From assembly GCA_963797255.1 (NCBI GenBank), contig CAWCOV010000030.1, positions 186,001 through 250,000 of the forward strand: a DNA stretch of 64,000 nt. The letters are read 5' to 3'. Positions 43,331 through 52,203 of the stretch are shown here, one piece after another (within the stretch, counting starts at the first letter, position 1; every line of letters starts with the position of its first letter). The notes beneath the pieces are model-generated. The model saw only the letters and a program-made list of their open reading frames with translations, did no database searches and was not told the DNA's origin. The position numbers and the translations under genes are program-made. The DNA is from JANXZS01 sp963797255. Its GTDB lineage: Bacteria; Acidobacteriota; Terriglobia; Terriglobales; Acidobacteriaceae.

Positions 43331-45235
43331 ATCAAGTCACGGTTCACATATTTCTGGAAGCCGCGCACGATCCGAAGTCAGCTGATAGCCGGGCTGATTG
43401 CTCTGGAGAGTTTGCTGCTTATCTTCTTTGCGATCGTGCTGGTGCGCGAACAGACAAAGGAGATTGCGCATCGTGCTGAGCAGCGCCTGAGCTACCAGAT
43501 CAACCTGCTTTCGCTACAGGCTGGGCCGCTGATTGTTTCCGGTCAAATCGACGCGCTGCAATCGATCGTGTCCACCATGCGGCAGTCCTCCACCATACGC
43601 GGCGCGCAGGTAACGGATACGGCGGGCCGGACGATTGTCAGCAGCGATACGACAGCCAACGGACTTTTCATTCTTACCCCGACGGAGCGGAAACATCTGA
43701 TTCCCGGCACGGGCAGGATTCAGACCTTCAACATGATCAGTAATGGGGACTCAGAGATCACTGAAGCTTCCGAGCCGATCGTCGTAGACGGAAGCATGGT
43801 GGGTTACGCGTGGATCTATCCCGATACAGCGCCCGACCGAGGACAGGTGCGTTCGCTACTGCGTATCACGATCATGTATGGATTGTTCGCAATCCTCGGC
43901 TCCGTCCTCGTCGCGATCGTTCTAGCGCAATCGATTACGCGGCCTCTGGCAGTGTTGCGCGAGGGGACGCGTCAACTGATTCGCGATCCCTCTGCAAGTC
44001 ACCGTTTTCCTCTACCGGTGCTTTCGTCGAATGAGGCTTCCGATCTCACCATGGCGTTCAATCGCATGGTGTCATCCATGGATGAACAGCGCTCCGGACT
44101 GAATGACACCCTGGCGTTGCTGGATTCAATGCTGGCCAACGCTCCTACAGGATTTGGATTTTTCGATCGAAAGTGCCGTTATGTGCGCGTGAACCGCTTC
44201 CTTGCCGACCTGAACGGAATCCCTGTCAGCAAGCACCTGGGCCGCACTCCTTCCGAGATCTTCCCGATTCCAGCGTCAGTGGAATTTGAGGATTACATCC
44301 GCATTGTTTTTGAGACTGGCAAGGCGGTGCAGGATGTGGTGGTGAGCGGCGAACTTTCCGAGGATCCCGGCACTCACCGCCATTGGCTCATCAGCCTCTA
44401 CCCCGTGCGCACAGGCACGCAACCTGTGCGATGGGTTGGTGCGATCGTTGTGGACACTACTGAGCGCATTCGTGCGGAAGAGGCGTTGCGCAAGACAGAA
44501 AAGCTTGCAGCGGCTGGCCGGCTTGCCGCCTCCATTGCGCACGAAATCAACAATCCCCTTGAGGCCGTAACCAATCTCCTTTACCTGTTGAATCTCAATG
44601 ACTCGCTGGACATCACCGCACGCAAGTATGCCGAGATGGCGCAATTTGAAGTGGCGCGTGTGTCGGAGATTACGCAGCAGACACTGCGTTTCTACCGCCA
44701 ATCCACCTTGCCTCTCATGTCCAGAATGTCGGACTTACTGGATTCAGTGATCGCCTTGCACATGGGCCGCATGAATGGTTTGAACATCGACCTGGTGCGG
44801 GATTACAGGCCGGAGGCGGATCTCTTCTGTTTTGCGGGAGAAATGCGGCAACTGTTGAATAACCTGGTGGGTAATGCTGTGGACGCCATGCCGCTTGGCG
44901 GAAGGCTGTGTGTCGCGGTTCGACGGTCACGTTCCTGGAAAGATCCTGAGACGGAAGGCGTTCGCATCTTTGTTGCCGACAACGGATACGGAATGGATGA
45001 GAACGTTCGCAAGCATATTTTTGAGCCCTTCTTCACCACCAAGGAGGTCACGGGGACGGGTCTGGGACTATGGGTGAGCGCGGAGATTATTCAGAAGCAC
45101 TCCGGTATGGTTGCCGTCCGTAGCCGATCAATCAATGAGGGAAAAACTTCAGGCACGGTATTCATGCTGTTCTTCCCTGAAAATGCTGTTCCCGGCGTCG
45201 CTACCGAACAGGGGAACAGAGAAGTAACCGCCTGA
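43331..45235 (+). CDS. Orphan sensor histidine kinase (HAMP-PAS-HisKA-HATPase)
   Basis: An N-terminal membrane helix, an extracytoplasmic region of about 115 residues, a second helix (about residue 155-172 counted from TTG 43412), HAMP, PAS (about 235-350), HisKA with His377 in IAHEINNPLEA and HATPase_c (GTGLGLWVSAEII). The first clear start, TTG 43412, would cut through the first helix; the frame is open to 43319 and the upstream residues RTIRSQLIAGLIALESL clearly belong to that helix. The only candidates are non-AUG codons, for example ATC 43331 behind AGGACA. No response regulator is adjacent. Confidence 0.8.
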   Translation: MKSRFTYFWKPRTIRSQLIAGLIALESLLLIFFAIVLVREQTKEIAHRAEQRLSYQINLLSLQAGPLIVSGQIDALQSIVSTMRQSSTIRGAQVTDTAGRTIVSSDTTANGLFILTPTERKHLIPGTGRIQTFNMISNGDSEITEASEPIVVDGSMVGYAWIYPDTAPDRGQVRSLLRITIMYGLFAILGSVLVAIVLAQSITRPLAVLREGTRQLIRDPSASHRFPLPVLSSNEASDLTMAFNRMVSSMDEQRSGLNDTLALLDSMLANAPTGFGFFDRKCRYVRVNRFLADLNGIPVSKHLGRTPSEIFPIPASVEFEDYIRIVFETGKAVQDVVVSGELSEDPGTHRHWLISLYPVRTGTQPVRWVGAIVVDTTERIRAEEALRKTEKLAAAGRLAASIAHEINNPLEAVTNLLYLLNLNDSLDITARKYAEMAQFEVARVSEITQQTLRFYRQSTLPLMSRMSDLLDSVIALHMGRMNGLNIDLVRDYRPEADLFCFAGEMRQLLNNLVGNAVDAMPLGGRLCVAVRRSRSWKDPETEGVRIFVADNGYGMDENVRKHIFEPFFTTKEVTGTGLGLWVSAEIIQKHSGMVAVRSRSINEGKTSGTVFMLFFPENAVPGVATEQGNREVTA

Positions 45236-45255
45236 GCCGACTCACGCGATACGCA

Positions 45256-47457
45256 CTAAGGAAGAGTATTTGCGTTGCGTAGAAAGTCTGGTTCCTGCTC
45301 AGACATCTTCGATTGAATCGCGCAACTCGAAGGGTGAGGCTGTTCGATAGATTTAGATCGGGTTACGTGAAAACGATCCATCTTCACGTAGCGAACGCGA
45401 AGTCCTTCAACGGTGGCAGGCATCCACACCGGAGTCATCTTGCGATCGACGTAGACCAGAAGCGCCGCCTCCGCAGGATTATCCTGGCTCTGCGCAACGC
45501 CCACACCAAAGATCGCAGGATCGCTCATCAGCGATCTCCAGTTGCGTTCCTTTACGGCAATGGCGGGTGCCAGAACGTTTGCCGGCAAATGCAGCCCGGA
45601 GGATACCCTACGGCTGATAGGGGCGGTATGGTTTGCAACGCTGCCTGCATTCGAGGGAATGACCATCGTTCGAATGCGACCAATTGTCGCAGGGACGGTT
45701 ACGTTTTGCCGATCCTCATCCACATACACGATGACAGCCGCTTCTCCCGGATTGTCTGCGCATTTTCCAACGGCAGTCCCCAGCACTCCTTTTTTTGCAT
45801 TCACCAACGAGGCGGCTGCGAGGCTTGCCGCCTGTTGCGCGCTGGTAAGACTGGTTGCGGAGATCTCTACATTCGCACGAGTGCTGGTTGAATCCCCCTC
45901 ATAGTCCAAGCAGGAGATTGGATGGGGAGCCCCACCAACGACTTTGAAACTACCATTGGGTTGCGCGGTCTGTGTCGCAAGCTCACTGAGCACATCGCCT
46001 ATAGGGCTTGCGAGACTGACTCCCGAACCGGAAGCGTAGAAAAGTCCGAGCGGCTGCGCATTACTCGCGTCCATAACCAGCGATCCAGAATCGCCTGCGT
46101 CGGTAAAATTGTTGCCGCCAATCGAGATCTGGTTGGTGTAGACCTTGCGAAGATACTTGGTCGTCTCAGCGCAATCCTTGAAGTAGTCCACCAGAACATT
46201 TTGGCTGATCGATTCAATCGTGGAGCAGGTAAGTCCGGTAGTGCGGCCGCTCTTTACAACTCGCATCGGACCCGTCGCGAAGCTATTGGCTGAGACAGGT
46301 TCTCCTGTTCCGCCAGCGGGCGGCAGAGCAGACAGCGCATCCGCCTGCTGCGGCCCCGTGTGAAGAATAGCGCCGGTTCCGTCAATCACGTTGGGGTCGA
46401 TGCGAGCGATGGCAGCGTCGACGTTTGTCTGCAGACTGGCGAGTGGGGCAAAGGCGCTTAGGGTGGCGATCGGTCGAGTGGTCGCGCCCTCCTGGCCGAA
46501 CGGAGTGCATCCACCATCGATAAGGCCGGGCTGGATAATGGAGTCGCCATTGCGAGCCTGATCGCTCTCTGCGAGCACATGATTGTTGCTGAGAATGTAG
46601 CGAGTTCCGCCGGCATCCTCGACCAGCGCACCAAGAGTTCCGCCACAACAGTTGCTGATGTTGGTAATTCCGCGCCCATCCTTCAGCGTGTCGTAATCGT
46701 TGTTATTGCCGCCGGAGGAGCCCATCTGGACCAGGCCTTTTTGCGCTTCCTGGTTGGTGAGTGGGGAACTATTCAGATTTTCGCCATTCAACAGTATGTG
46801 CAGCGGCGTTGTGGATTGGCTGTCGTTCGCGCGCGCAACCACGTAGATCGAAGTATTAGCGGGTAGTGTTGACGGCGCCCTGTACGTCACCTTGCAGGTT
46901 GTGTATTCCTTGCGGCCGTGGTGGCAGGTGGTAGGACCAAAAATGCCCAATGCGGCCCCGCCTTCGCTTCCCGTCGGCGTCGTACTCAAAGCCCACTTGA
47001 TGGTGCCCGCACTGACTTCCGCGAGGGTGCCTTGAATTTCAATTGTCGATCCGAGGGAGAGGGTCGCGTTTTCCGGACTGAGCGGCTGTAGAAATCCGGG
47101 ATGCAAGGTCAACGTCACCGCGACATTGCTGGCAGGATTATTTTTCAGCGAGGCTATGAGCCTGACTTGTACGACATCCTGCGTTAGAAAGGCAGGGGGC
47201 GTATACAAACCGCTCGGCGTGATGTTGCCGGCTCCCGCCTTGATGTCTCCGTTCGCCGTCCGCCAATTCACGTCTGCGCGCACCCCGGTGTTCATGGTTG
47301 CCGCGAATGTCTGTTGGGTATTCGTATCAAGATTCGGGATCGCCGGATTGACGTGGAAATCCGAATTGCCCGCACCGTCCACAATGCCGCCGCACCCTGC
47401 CACCAGGAGTGCGAACGGCAGCAAAAACAGGGCGATTGGTCGGGGGATCCTGATCAT
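45256..47457 (-). CDS. Trypsin-like serine protease lipoprotein with two C-terminal repeats
   Basis: A 733-residue predicted lipoprotein (lipobox LVAGC, Cys22). Ig-like/BACON-type beta-rich segments fill about 35-215. A chymotrypsin-like domain follows with His293 (LSNNHVLAE), Asp347 (NVDAAIARI) and Ser457 (AGDSGSLV). Two related repeats end it: 558-600 (DNPGEAAVIVYVD...VPATIGRIRT) and 650-692 (DNPAEAALLVYVD...MPATVEGLRV). ATG 47457 is chosen because the signal peptide starts there; the frame runs to 47577. The enzyme would sit on the cell surface or in the periplasm. Substrate and the role of the repeats are unknown. Confidence 0.8.
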   Translation of the reverse strand: MIRIPRPIALFLLPFALLVAGCGGIVDGAGNSDFHVNPAIPNLDTNTQQTFAATMNTGVRADVNWRTANGDIKAGAGNITPSGLYTPPAFLTQDVVQVRLIASLKNNPASNVAVTLTLHPGFLQPLSPENATLSLGSTIEIQGTLAEVSAGTIKWALSTTPTGSEGGAALGIFGPTTCHHGRKEYTTCKVTYRAPSTLPANTSIYVVARANDSQSTTPLHILLNGENLNSSPLTNQEAQKGLVQMGSSGGNNNDYDTLKDGRGITNISNCCGGTLGALVEDAGGTRYILSNNHVLAESDQARNGDSIIQPGLIDGGCTPFGQEGATTRPIATLSAFAPLASLQTNVDAAIARIDPNVIDGTGAILHTGPQQADALSALPPAGGTGEPVSANSFATGPMRVVKSGRTTGLTCSTIESISQNVLVDYFKDCAETTKYLRKVYTNQISIGGNNFTDAGDSGSLVMDASNAQPLGLFYASGSGVSLASPIGDVLSELATQTAQPNGSFKVVGGAPHPISCLDYEGDSTSTRANVEISATSLTSAQQAASLAAASLVNAKKGVLGTAVGKCADNPGEAAVIVYVDEDRQNVTVPATIGRIRTMVIPSNAGSVANHTAPISRRVSSGLHLPANVLAPAIAVKERNWRSLMSDPAIFGVGVAQSQDNPAEAALLVYVDRKMTPVWMPATVEGLRVRYVKMDRFHVTRSKSIEQPHPSSCAIQSKMSEQEPDFLRNANTLP

Positions 47458-47585
47458 GGCAGCAAGGCAAGCTTTTTCCGCAATGGCATAGGAATTCTCA
47501 AGTTTTGGAAGCAAACTCGAGAAAAGCCCGGGGCATGGAGTCTTATAATTCGACGCCCCCAAGCGGAGAAAGGTCACTCTTGCAT

Positions 47586-47727
47586 GCTACCTGTTCAGCG
47601 GACTGCAGCCAAACCCTTGTGCTGCAACCTGAGTGCTATTTTTGGTAGCCTCCTGCCGTCAGACCGGAAGGTTGCGGTGGCGGAAACCAGCCGGGTAGGA
47701 GCTCAAAATCGGCTCACCTACCCGGCT
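47586..47727. other. Structured intergenic RNA/DNA region
   Basis: Three nested or adjacent inverted repeats fill this gap. GCTACC (47586-47591) pairs with GGTAGC (47644-47649) around an inner TGCAGC/GCTGCA hairpin (47604-47609, 47621-47626). A perfect 11-bp stem AGCCGGGTAGG/CCTACCCGGCT (47689-47699, 47717-47727) follows. It lies before the lipoprotein gene and after the small cysteine-containing gene, both on the minus strand. No T-run follows the stem, so it may be a leader structure. No known riboswitch was recognised. Confidence 0.4.
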
Positions 47728-47735
47728 CCGACCCG

Positions 47736-48026
47736 CTAGGCTACAGCGTCCGACTCAGAGTCTGCACCCGCAGGGATAAGTTGCGGTCCACGAATGGGTT
47801 GCGGCAGGATCTTGATCTCGCCTTCGTCGATCTTGCGCGCCCGCCGAATTTCCCGGGCAGTCAGTGGCTCCATGCGTTCTGCTGAATACATCACCTGTCC
47901 GCCGCAATCCAGGCAAACCTTGTAGGTGTGTTTCTGCAGCGTGAAGGGACGTGTTAGCCGCCCGTGGCGGCAGCCGAAAAACATTTCATAGAGGAACCCG
48001 AAGACAGAAATAATCAAGGCTTTCAT
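47736..48026 (-). CDS. Small Cys-rich protein, possible zinc ribbon
   Basis: A 96-residue protein beginning with a hydrophobic stretch (ALIISVFGFLYEMFFG), then CRHGRLTRPF, and KVCLDCGGQVMYS, which looks like a one-sided zinc-knuckle (Cys-Arg-His then Cys-x2-Cys). ATG 48026 has AGGAG at good spacing. Function unknown; no family name is assigned. Confidence 0.6.
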   Translation of the reverse strand: MKALIISVFGFLYEMFFGCRHGRLTRPFTLQKHTYKVCLDCGGQVMYSAERMEPLTAREIRRARKIDEGEIKILPQPIRGPQLIPAGADSESDAVA

Positions 48027-48202
48027 TTGAAAGCGCTCCTTTCATCTCTCCGAGTTTGGCTAGATCTGGGGAATGCCAATTCCAACTCGGTAGAGTCAAT
48101 CCACTTACAGGACTTGCGCGCTACATCAATAGAGATGCAAACATACCCCGAAAGAATCACCTTTCAAATGGGTAATTGTTCTCCTAATTTAAGAAATTGT
48201 TT

Positions 48203-49228
48203 TCACAGTTTTGATGTTTCTATAGTACGAACTACGATTTTTCCGAAGTGAGAACCCACCTCCATCGTTGACAGTGCCTCTCGCATGTCGCTGAAACTGT
48301 AGATTTTATCGATCGCTGGAGTGAGTCCGCTGTGGGTGATCGCAGTGTTCATTTCCACAAAATTCTGCTTCGAGCCCACGTAAATCCCCTGGATATTGAT
48401 TTGTTTATGCAGTATGGGAGCGATGAGAAGTTTTTCCTCAATTCCGGTAAGCACGCCGATTTGCGCAACAGTACCGCCCACCCGAACTGCCTTCAGAGAT
48501 TGTGGAAGCGTTCCAGCGCCGCCTACCTCGACGACCAGATCTGCGCCCTCACCGCCGGTCTGTTCGAGTACCCACGGCGCCCAATCCGGAGACGTTGTGT
48601 AGTTCAGACCCGCATCCAGGCCGAGCGACCTGGCACGCGCCAGCTTTTCATCGCTGCTGGAGGTCCCGATGACGCGAGCGCCAGCCAGTTTGGCAAACTG
48701 CAGAGCGAATATAGAGACGCCGCCGGTTCCCTGGATCAGGACAGTTTGCCCGGGACGGACCTTTCCTGCGGTTGTAATGGCGTTCCAGGCCGTCACGCCC
48801 GCGCAGGGCAGAGTCGCGGCCTCTTCATACGTTAGGTGTTCAGGAATTGCGACAACGCTCTCGGCCGGCAGCGATACGTACTCGGCCAGCATGCCGTCAA
48901 TGTCGCCACCGAGCGCCCCAACTTCCTTCTGCGAAGTTGGCCTCCCGTCCAGCCAGTTTTGCATGAAGATTCCAGCAACGCGGTCGCCGACCTTCCACTG
49001 ATGAACCTCGGCCCCAATCGCGGCAATTTCACCCGCTCCGTCGGAACAAGGTATGCGAGGCAGGGCTAACTTGGGGTTGTAGTGGCCTTTCACCATGAGC
49101 AGGTCACGAAAATTGAGCGAGACAGCATGCACGCGAATCAGCACCTGGTGTGCGCCGATTAGCGGAATAGGAACCTCAACCTGCTCGAGTTTTTCGACTC
49201 CGAAAGTACCAATTTTCCAGATCTTCAT
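48203..49228 (-). CDS. NAD(P)-dependent alcohol dehydrogenase (MDR superfamily)
   Basis: A 341-residue medium-chain dehydrogenase/reductase. The GroES-like domain (SLNFRDLLMVKGHY, PCSDGAGEI) lacks the usual catalytic zinc cysteine/histidine set, pointing to a zinc-independent, quinone-reductase-like or crotonyl reductase-like member. The Rossmann part has GTGGVSIFALQFAKLAGA. ATG 49228 has AGGAG 8 bases upstream. The substrate is unknown. Confidence 0.88.
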   Translation of the reverse strand: MKIWKIGTFGVEKLEQVEVPIPLIGAHQVLIRVHAVSLNFRDLLMVKGHYNPKLALPRIPCSDGAGEIAAIGAEVHQWKVGDRVAGIFMQNWLDGRPTSQKEVGALGGDIDGMLAEYVSLPAESVVAIPEHLTYEEAATLPCAGVTAWNAITTAGKVRPGQTVLIQGTGGVSIFALQFAKLAGARVIGTSSSDEKLARARSLGLDAGLNYTTSPDWAPWVLEQTGGEGADLVVEVGGAGTLPQSLKAVRVGGTVAQIGVLTGIEEKLLIAPILHKQINIQGIYVGSKQNFVEMNTAITHSGLTPAIDKIYSFSDMREALSTMEVGSHFGKIVVRTIETSKL

Positions 49229-49311
49229 AGCCGCAGCTCCTTACAGCGTTGATACCAGAGAAGATGCACAAAGTTTGGCCCTGGTTCGGAGAAAAACGTT
49301 ACCATAGGTAC

Positions 49312-49566
49312 ATGGCCAGAGGTTGGGAAAGCAAAAGTGTGGAGGAGCAATTGACGCAGAAGGAAGCTGAGTCAGCATTCGGGGAGCAAAACCCTGCACA
49401 TAAGAAGACGGTTGCAGGTGAAAAAGCCTCGATCCTTCGGGAGAGACAGGCACTTGAACTTCAGCGGGAGCGGATTCTTTCCGAGCGCACATCGAGCCCG
49501 CACCGCCGCGCAGCGTTGACCGCTGCACTGTCGGATGTTGAATCAAAGCTTAATTCGCTCACTTAA
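49312..49566 (+). CDS. Small coiled-coil protein, unknown
   Basis: An 84-residue charged, helical protein starting MARGWESKSVEEQL. Helix-forming Glu/Arg/Gln runs dominate (RERQALELQRERILSE) and the C-terminus is also helical. The start ATG 49312 is preferred over in-frame 49249. The sequence recalls small conserved hypothetical proteins of acidobacteria, but this is from memory and not certain. It is divergent from the MDR gene and convergent with the SDR gene. Confidence 0.6.
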   Translation: MARGWESKSVEEQLTQKEAESAFGEQNPAHKKTVAGEKASILRERQALELQRERILSERTSSPHRRAALTAALSDVESKLNSLT

Positions 49567-49586
49567 GGTTCACGCGTCGGCGCCTT

Positions 49587-50369
49587 CTACGACTTGCGAT
49601 TGAAGAGAATGGAATTTCCCTGGTCGACCGGGGTCATCAGAACGCGCGCGATGTTTACGTGTGCAGGCCTGGTAGTAGCCCACAGGATGGCGTCCGCGAC
49701 ATCTGCGGCGGTTAAGGGCGTAACCCCCTGATAGACCTTGGCTGCTCGTTCCGTATCGCCCCTGAAGCGCACTTCGCTAAATTCCGTTTCTACCATCCCC
49801 GGATCCACTGTCGTAACCCGAACCGGAGTTCCTAGCAGGTCTAGTCTCAGGCCATCGTTGATGGCGCGTTCCGCAGCCTTGGTGGCGCAGTAGACGGCGC
49901 CATTCGGATACGTAAGCTCGCCGGCCGTCGATCCCAGATTCACAACATGGCCGTGTCCCCGGCTCACCATCCCGGGCACGACCGCGCGCGAGACGTACAG
50001 CAGGCCCTTCACGTTGGTATCGATCATCTCTTCCCAATCCTGCAGGCTGCCGGCGTAGAGTTTGTCCAAGCCGCGGCTAAGTCCGGCGTTATTCACCAGC
50101 ACCTCGATGGCCTCCCACTCTTTTGGCAGGCCTGAGATTGCATCCGCTACGTCAGCCGCTTTAGAGACGTCGAGAGGAAGCACGTGAACATCTGCTGCGC
50201 CGAGTTCGTGCAACCGGTCTCTGTTCTTCTCTAAACGGTCATTGCGGCGCGCCGCCAGCAACAGCATCGCACCTTCAGCGGCATAGGCTTCCGCACACGC
50301 CAGCCCTATTCCCGAACTCGCTCCAGTGATAAAAACGATCTTCCCGCGAAGTGAAATCATGCTGATCAT
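49587..50369 (-). CDS. SDR family oxidoreductase (YdfG-like)
   Basis: A 260-residue short-chain dehydrogenase. The cofactor loop TGASSGIG, NNAG, the catalytic Ser (LGSTAG) and YCATK with Tyr and Lys are present, and PGMVETEF follows. It resembles NADP-dependent 3-hydroxy acid/L-allo-threonine dehydrogenases such as YdfG. Start ATG 50369 or ATG 50360; no strong ribosome binding site. The 3-hydroxyisobutyrate-type enzyme lies upstream on the same strand. Confidence 0.9.
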   Translation of the reverse strand: MISMISLRGKIVFITGASSGIGLACAEAYAAEGAMLLLAARRNDRLEKNRDRLHELGAADVHVLPLDVSKAADVADAISGLPKEWEAIEVLVNNAGLSRGLDKLYAGSLQDWEEMIDTNVKGLLYVSRAVVPGMVSRGHGHVVNLGSTAGELTYPNGAVYCATKAAERAINDGLRLDLLGTPVRVTTVDPGMVETEFSEVRFRGDTERAAKVYQGVTPLTAADVADAILWATTRPAHVNIARVLMTPVDQGNSILFNRKS

Positions 50370-50449
50370 GCTAGAGCATTTCTTCTGGAGGCGCAGAAAT
50401 TTGCATCCTGCTTATTGGAACAAATATGGAGTCGAGACTAGTAGCCGCG

Positions 50450-51373
50450 TCAGACTTTCTCCAGTTGTTCCAGAGTGTCGAACTGGCCGTTTGCGTGCTC
50501 GGGCGACCGCGCCACGAATTGCGCCGTTCGATACTGTCCGACTGCCCAGTCCTCGCGCAGCATGCCGGATTCTGCAGCCACTCGCAGCATTCCGGCAAGA
50601 TGGTCAGCCAGGGGCAACCGGGTTGCGACGGCCCTGGCGGATTCGCGCAGCAAGCGCGTGTCCTTGATGCCCAGCGCGACGGTGGCGCCGGGATGCTCCG
50701 GTGGTTCCAGCATGACTTTGCCATACGCAGCATAGAAGGGCGATTGGAAGAGTGCGGAGTTTACCGTCTCAAGAAATATTTTTGGATCGATGCCTTGCGC
50801 ATCGGCGAAAACGAATGCTTCGCTGAGAGCCTGGACCATTGCGGTGATCATGAAGTTGCCGCCGAGCTTCAACGCATGAGCCTGCCTCGGTTCCGATCCA
50901 ACTACGGTGTAGCCACGGCTAATAGAGGCAAGAAGGGGACGGACAATTTCGATTGCAGCATCTTCACCCGCGAGCGCGATCCACAACTTTCCATCCGCCG
51001 CGACATTGGGACGGCCAAATACCGGAGCTGCAACAAAGTGCTGTCTCCGGCTGCGATGCTCCAACGTAAGACGCTCCGAAAGAGCCACGCTGACGGTACT
51101 GAGCGACACGTGGGTGGCGCCGAGAGCCATTGCAGATGCCACTCCGCCATTGCCCAATACCACCTCATTGACCGCGTCGTCGTCATTCAGCATGGTGAAG
51201 ACGAGATCACGTCCATCCACTGCATCCTGTGCGCTTGAGGAACTGGGCAAACCATCAAGTATTTCCACCGGTTTCGGAGAGCGGTTCCATGCGGTCAGAT
51301 CGTGTCCCGCCTGCCAAAGCCGCCGAGCAATCGGCAATCCCATTTTTCCCAAGCCTAGAAATGCAATCTTCAC
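50450..51373 (-). CDS. 3-hydroxyisobutyrate dehydrogenase family NAD(P)-dependent oxidoreductase
   Basis: A 307-residue beta-hydroxyacid dehydrogenase. The N-terminal Rossmann motif is FLGLGKMGLPIARRL, the substrate-loop segment SLSTVSV stands in the usual place and the catalytic lysine lies in HALKLGGNFM. Relatives include GarR, MmsB and succinic semialdehyde reductases. The GTG start at 51373 has GGAGG six bases upstream. The precise substrate is not inferable. Confidence 0.9.
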   Translation of the reverse strand: MKIAFLGLGKMGLPIARRLWQAGHDLTAWNRSPKPVEILDGLPSSSSAQDAVDGRDLVFTMLNDDDAVNEVVLGNGGVASAMALGATHVSLSTVSVALSERLTLEHRSRRQHFVAAPVFGRPNVAADGKLWIALAGEDAAIEIVRPLLASISRGYTVVGSEPRQAHALKLGGNFMITAMVQALSEAFVFADAQGIDPKIFLETVNSALFQSPFYAAYGKVMLEPPEHPGATVALGIKDTRLLRESARAVATRLPLADHLAGMLRVAAESGMLREDWAVGQYRTAQFVARSPEHANGQFDTLEQLEKV

Positions 51374-51441
51374 TTGCAGCCTCCGTGTTTTGTTTTCAAT
51401 CGTATTCGATGCGTATGAGCGAATTTGCGCAGCAAGAGAAA

Positions 51442-51466
51442 GCCCTCACATTTTGAATGTGAGGGC
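51442..51466 (-). terminator. Terminator after NarL-type regulator
   Basis: A perfect 11-bp stem (51442-51452 with 51456-51466) with a 3-nt loop is followed on the minus strand by TTTCTCTT. It lies 25 bp after the stop of the regulator. Confidence 0.9.
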
Positions 51467-51491
51467 GTGATGTTGATTCGTGGAATGAGGC

Positions 51492-52196
51492 TTAAGAGGA
51501 GAACTGTGGAGTGACAAGATGATGCGCGATAGCGAAGAGCGCGAGCTCCAGCCGGGTCGATACGCCGGTCTTGTCAAAAATATTCGAGAGGTGGCGCTTC
51601 ACCGTCTCCTCGCTGAGAGAAAACTGCTTCGCAATGTCGCGGTTGCTGCAACCTTCCACGATGCAGCCCACCACTTCCAATTCGCGCGGCGTCAGTCCAT
51701 ACGTCTTGCGCTCGGGGACCGCGGCCTTCTGCATCAATTCGTGCAGAGCTCCAACAAGGTTGACAACTCGTTTACCGCCGATCCAGTAGTCGCCGGAAGA
51801 GACGGCCTTGATCGACGTCGTCAAATGATCGGTCACCGCATCTTTTAGGACGATGCCGCGAGCACCAATCTGCAATGCCTCGATAACCTGCTGCGTGCTG
51901 ATAAGGCTGGTGAGCAGCATGATCTTCACGGTCGGTGAACCGCTCATGATGGCACGCATCGCTTCGAGACCGGGCAGGCGCGGCATCTGCACATCCAGCA
52001 GCAGGATGTCCGGCAGCAGCTCAAGTGTCTGCGTAATGGCGTCATCGCCGTCAGAGGCTTCCCCAACAACTTCCAGCGCGGGATCGCCCTGGAGCATGTT
52101 GCGAACCCCAATGCGAACAACGGGATGATCGTCCGCCAGCAAAATTCTTATGGGTCGTGAATTCGGGCTCTTCGCCTTGATCGGTGCTGTTTTCAT
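51492..52196 (-). CDS. NarL/FixJ-type response regulator
   Basis: A 234-residue regulator: receiver domain with ADDHPVVRIG and phosphoacceptor Asp in LLLDVQMPRLPG, and a LuxR-type helix-turn-helix (LTPRELEVVGCIVEGCSNRDIAKQF... plus SEETVKRHLSNIFDKTG). ATG 52196 follows the REC-Hpt stop by 7 bp, so it is in an operon with it. The usual partner would be an HPK7-type kinase, but none is adjacent. Confidence 0.92.
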   Translation of the reverse strand: MKTAPIKAKSPNSRPIRILLADDHPVVRIGVRNMLQGDPALEVVGEASDGDDAITQTLELLPDILLLDVQMPRLPGLEAMRAIMSGSPTVKIMLLTSLISTQQVIEALQIGARGIVLKDAVTDHLTTSIKAVSSGDYWIGGKRVVNLVGALHELMQKAAVPERKTYGLTPRELEVVGCIVEGCSNRDIAKQFSLSEETVKRHLSNIFDKTGVSTRLELALFAIAHHLVTPQFSS

Positions 52197-52203
52197 GCGT
52201 GCG

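Noticed and set aside
47586..47727. Known riboswitch (c-di-GMP or cobalamin type)
   Set aside because: Individual motifs look superficially similar, but the required consensus boxes and pairing order are not there.
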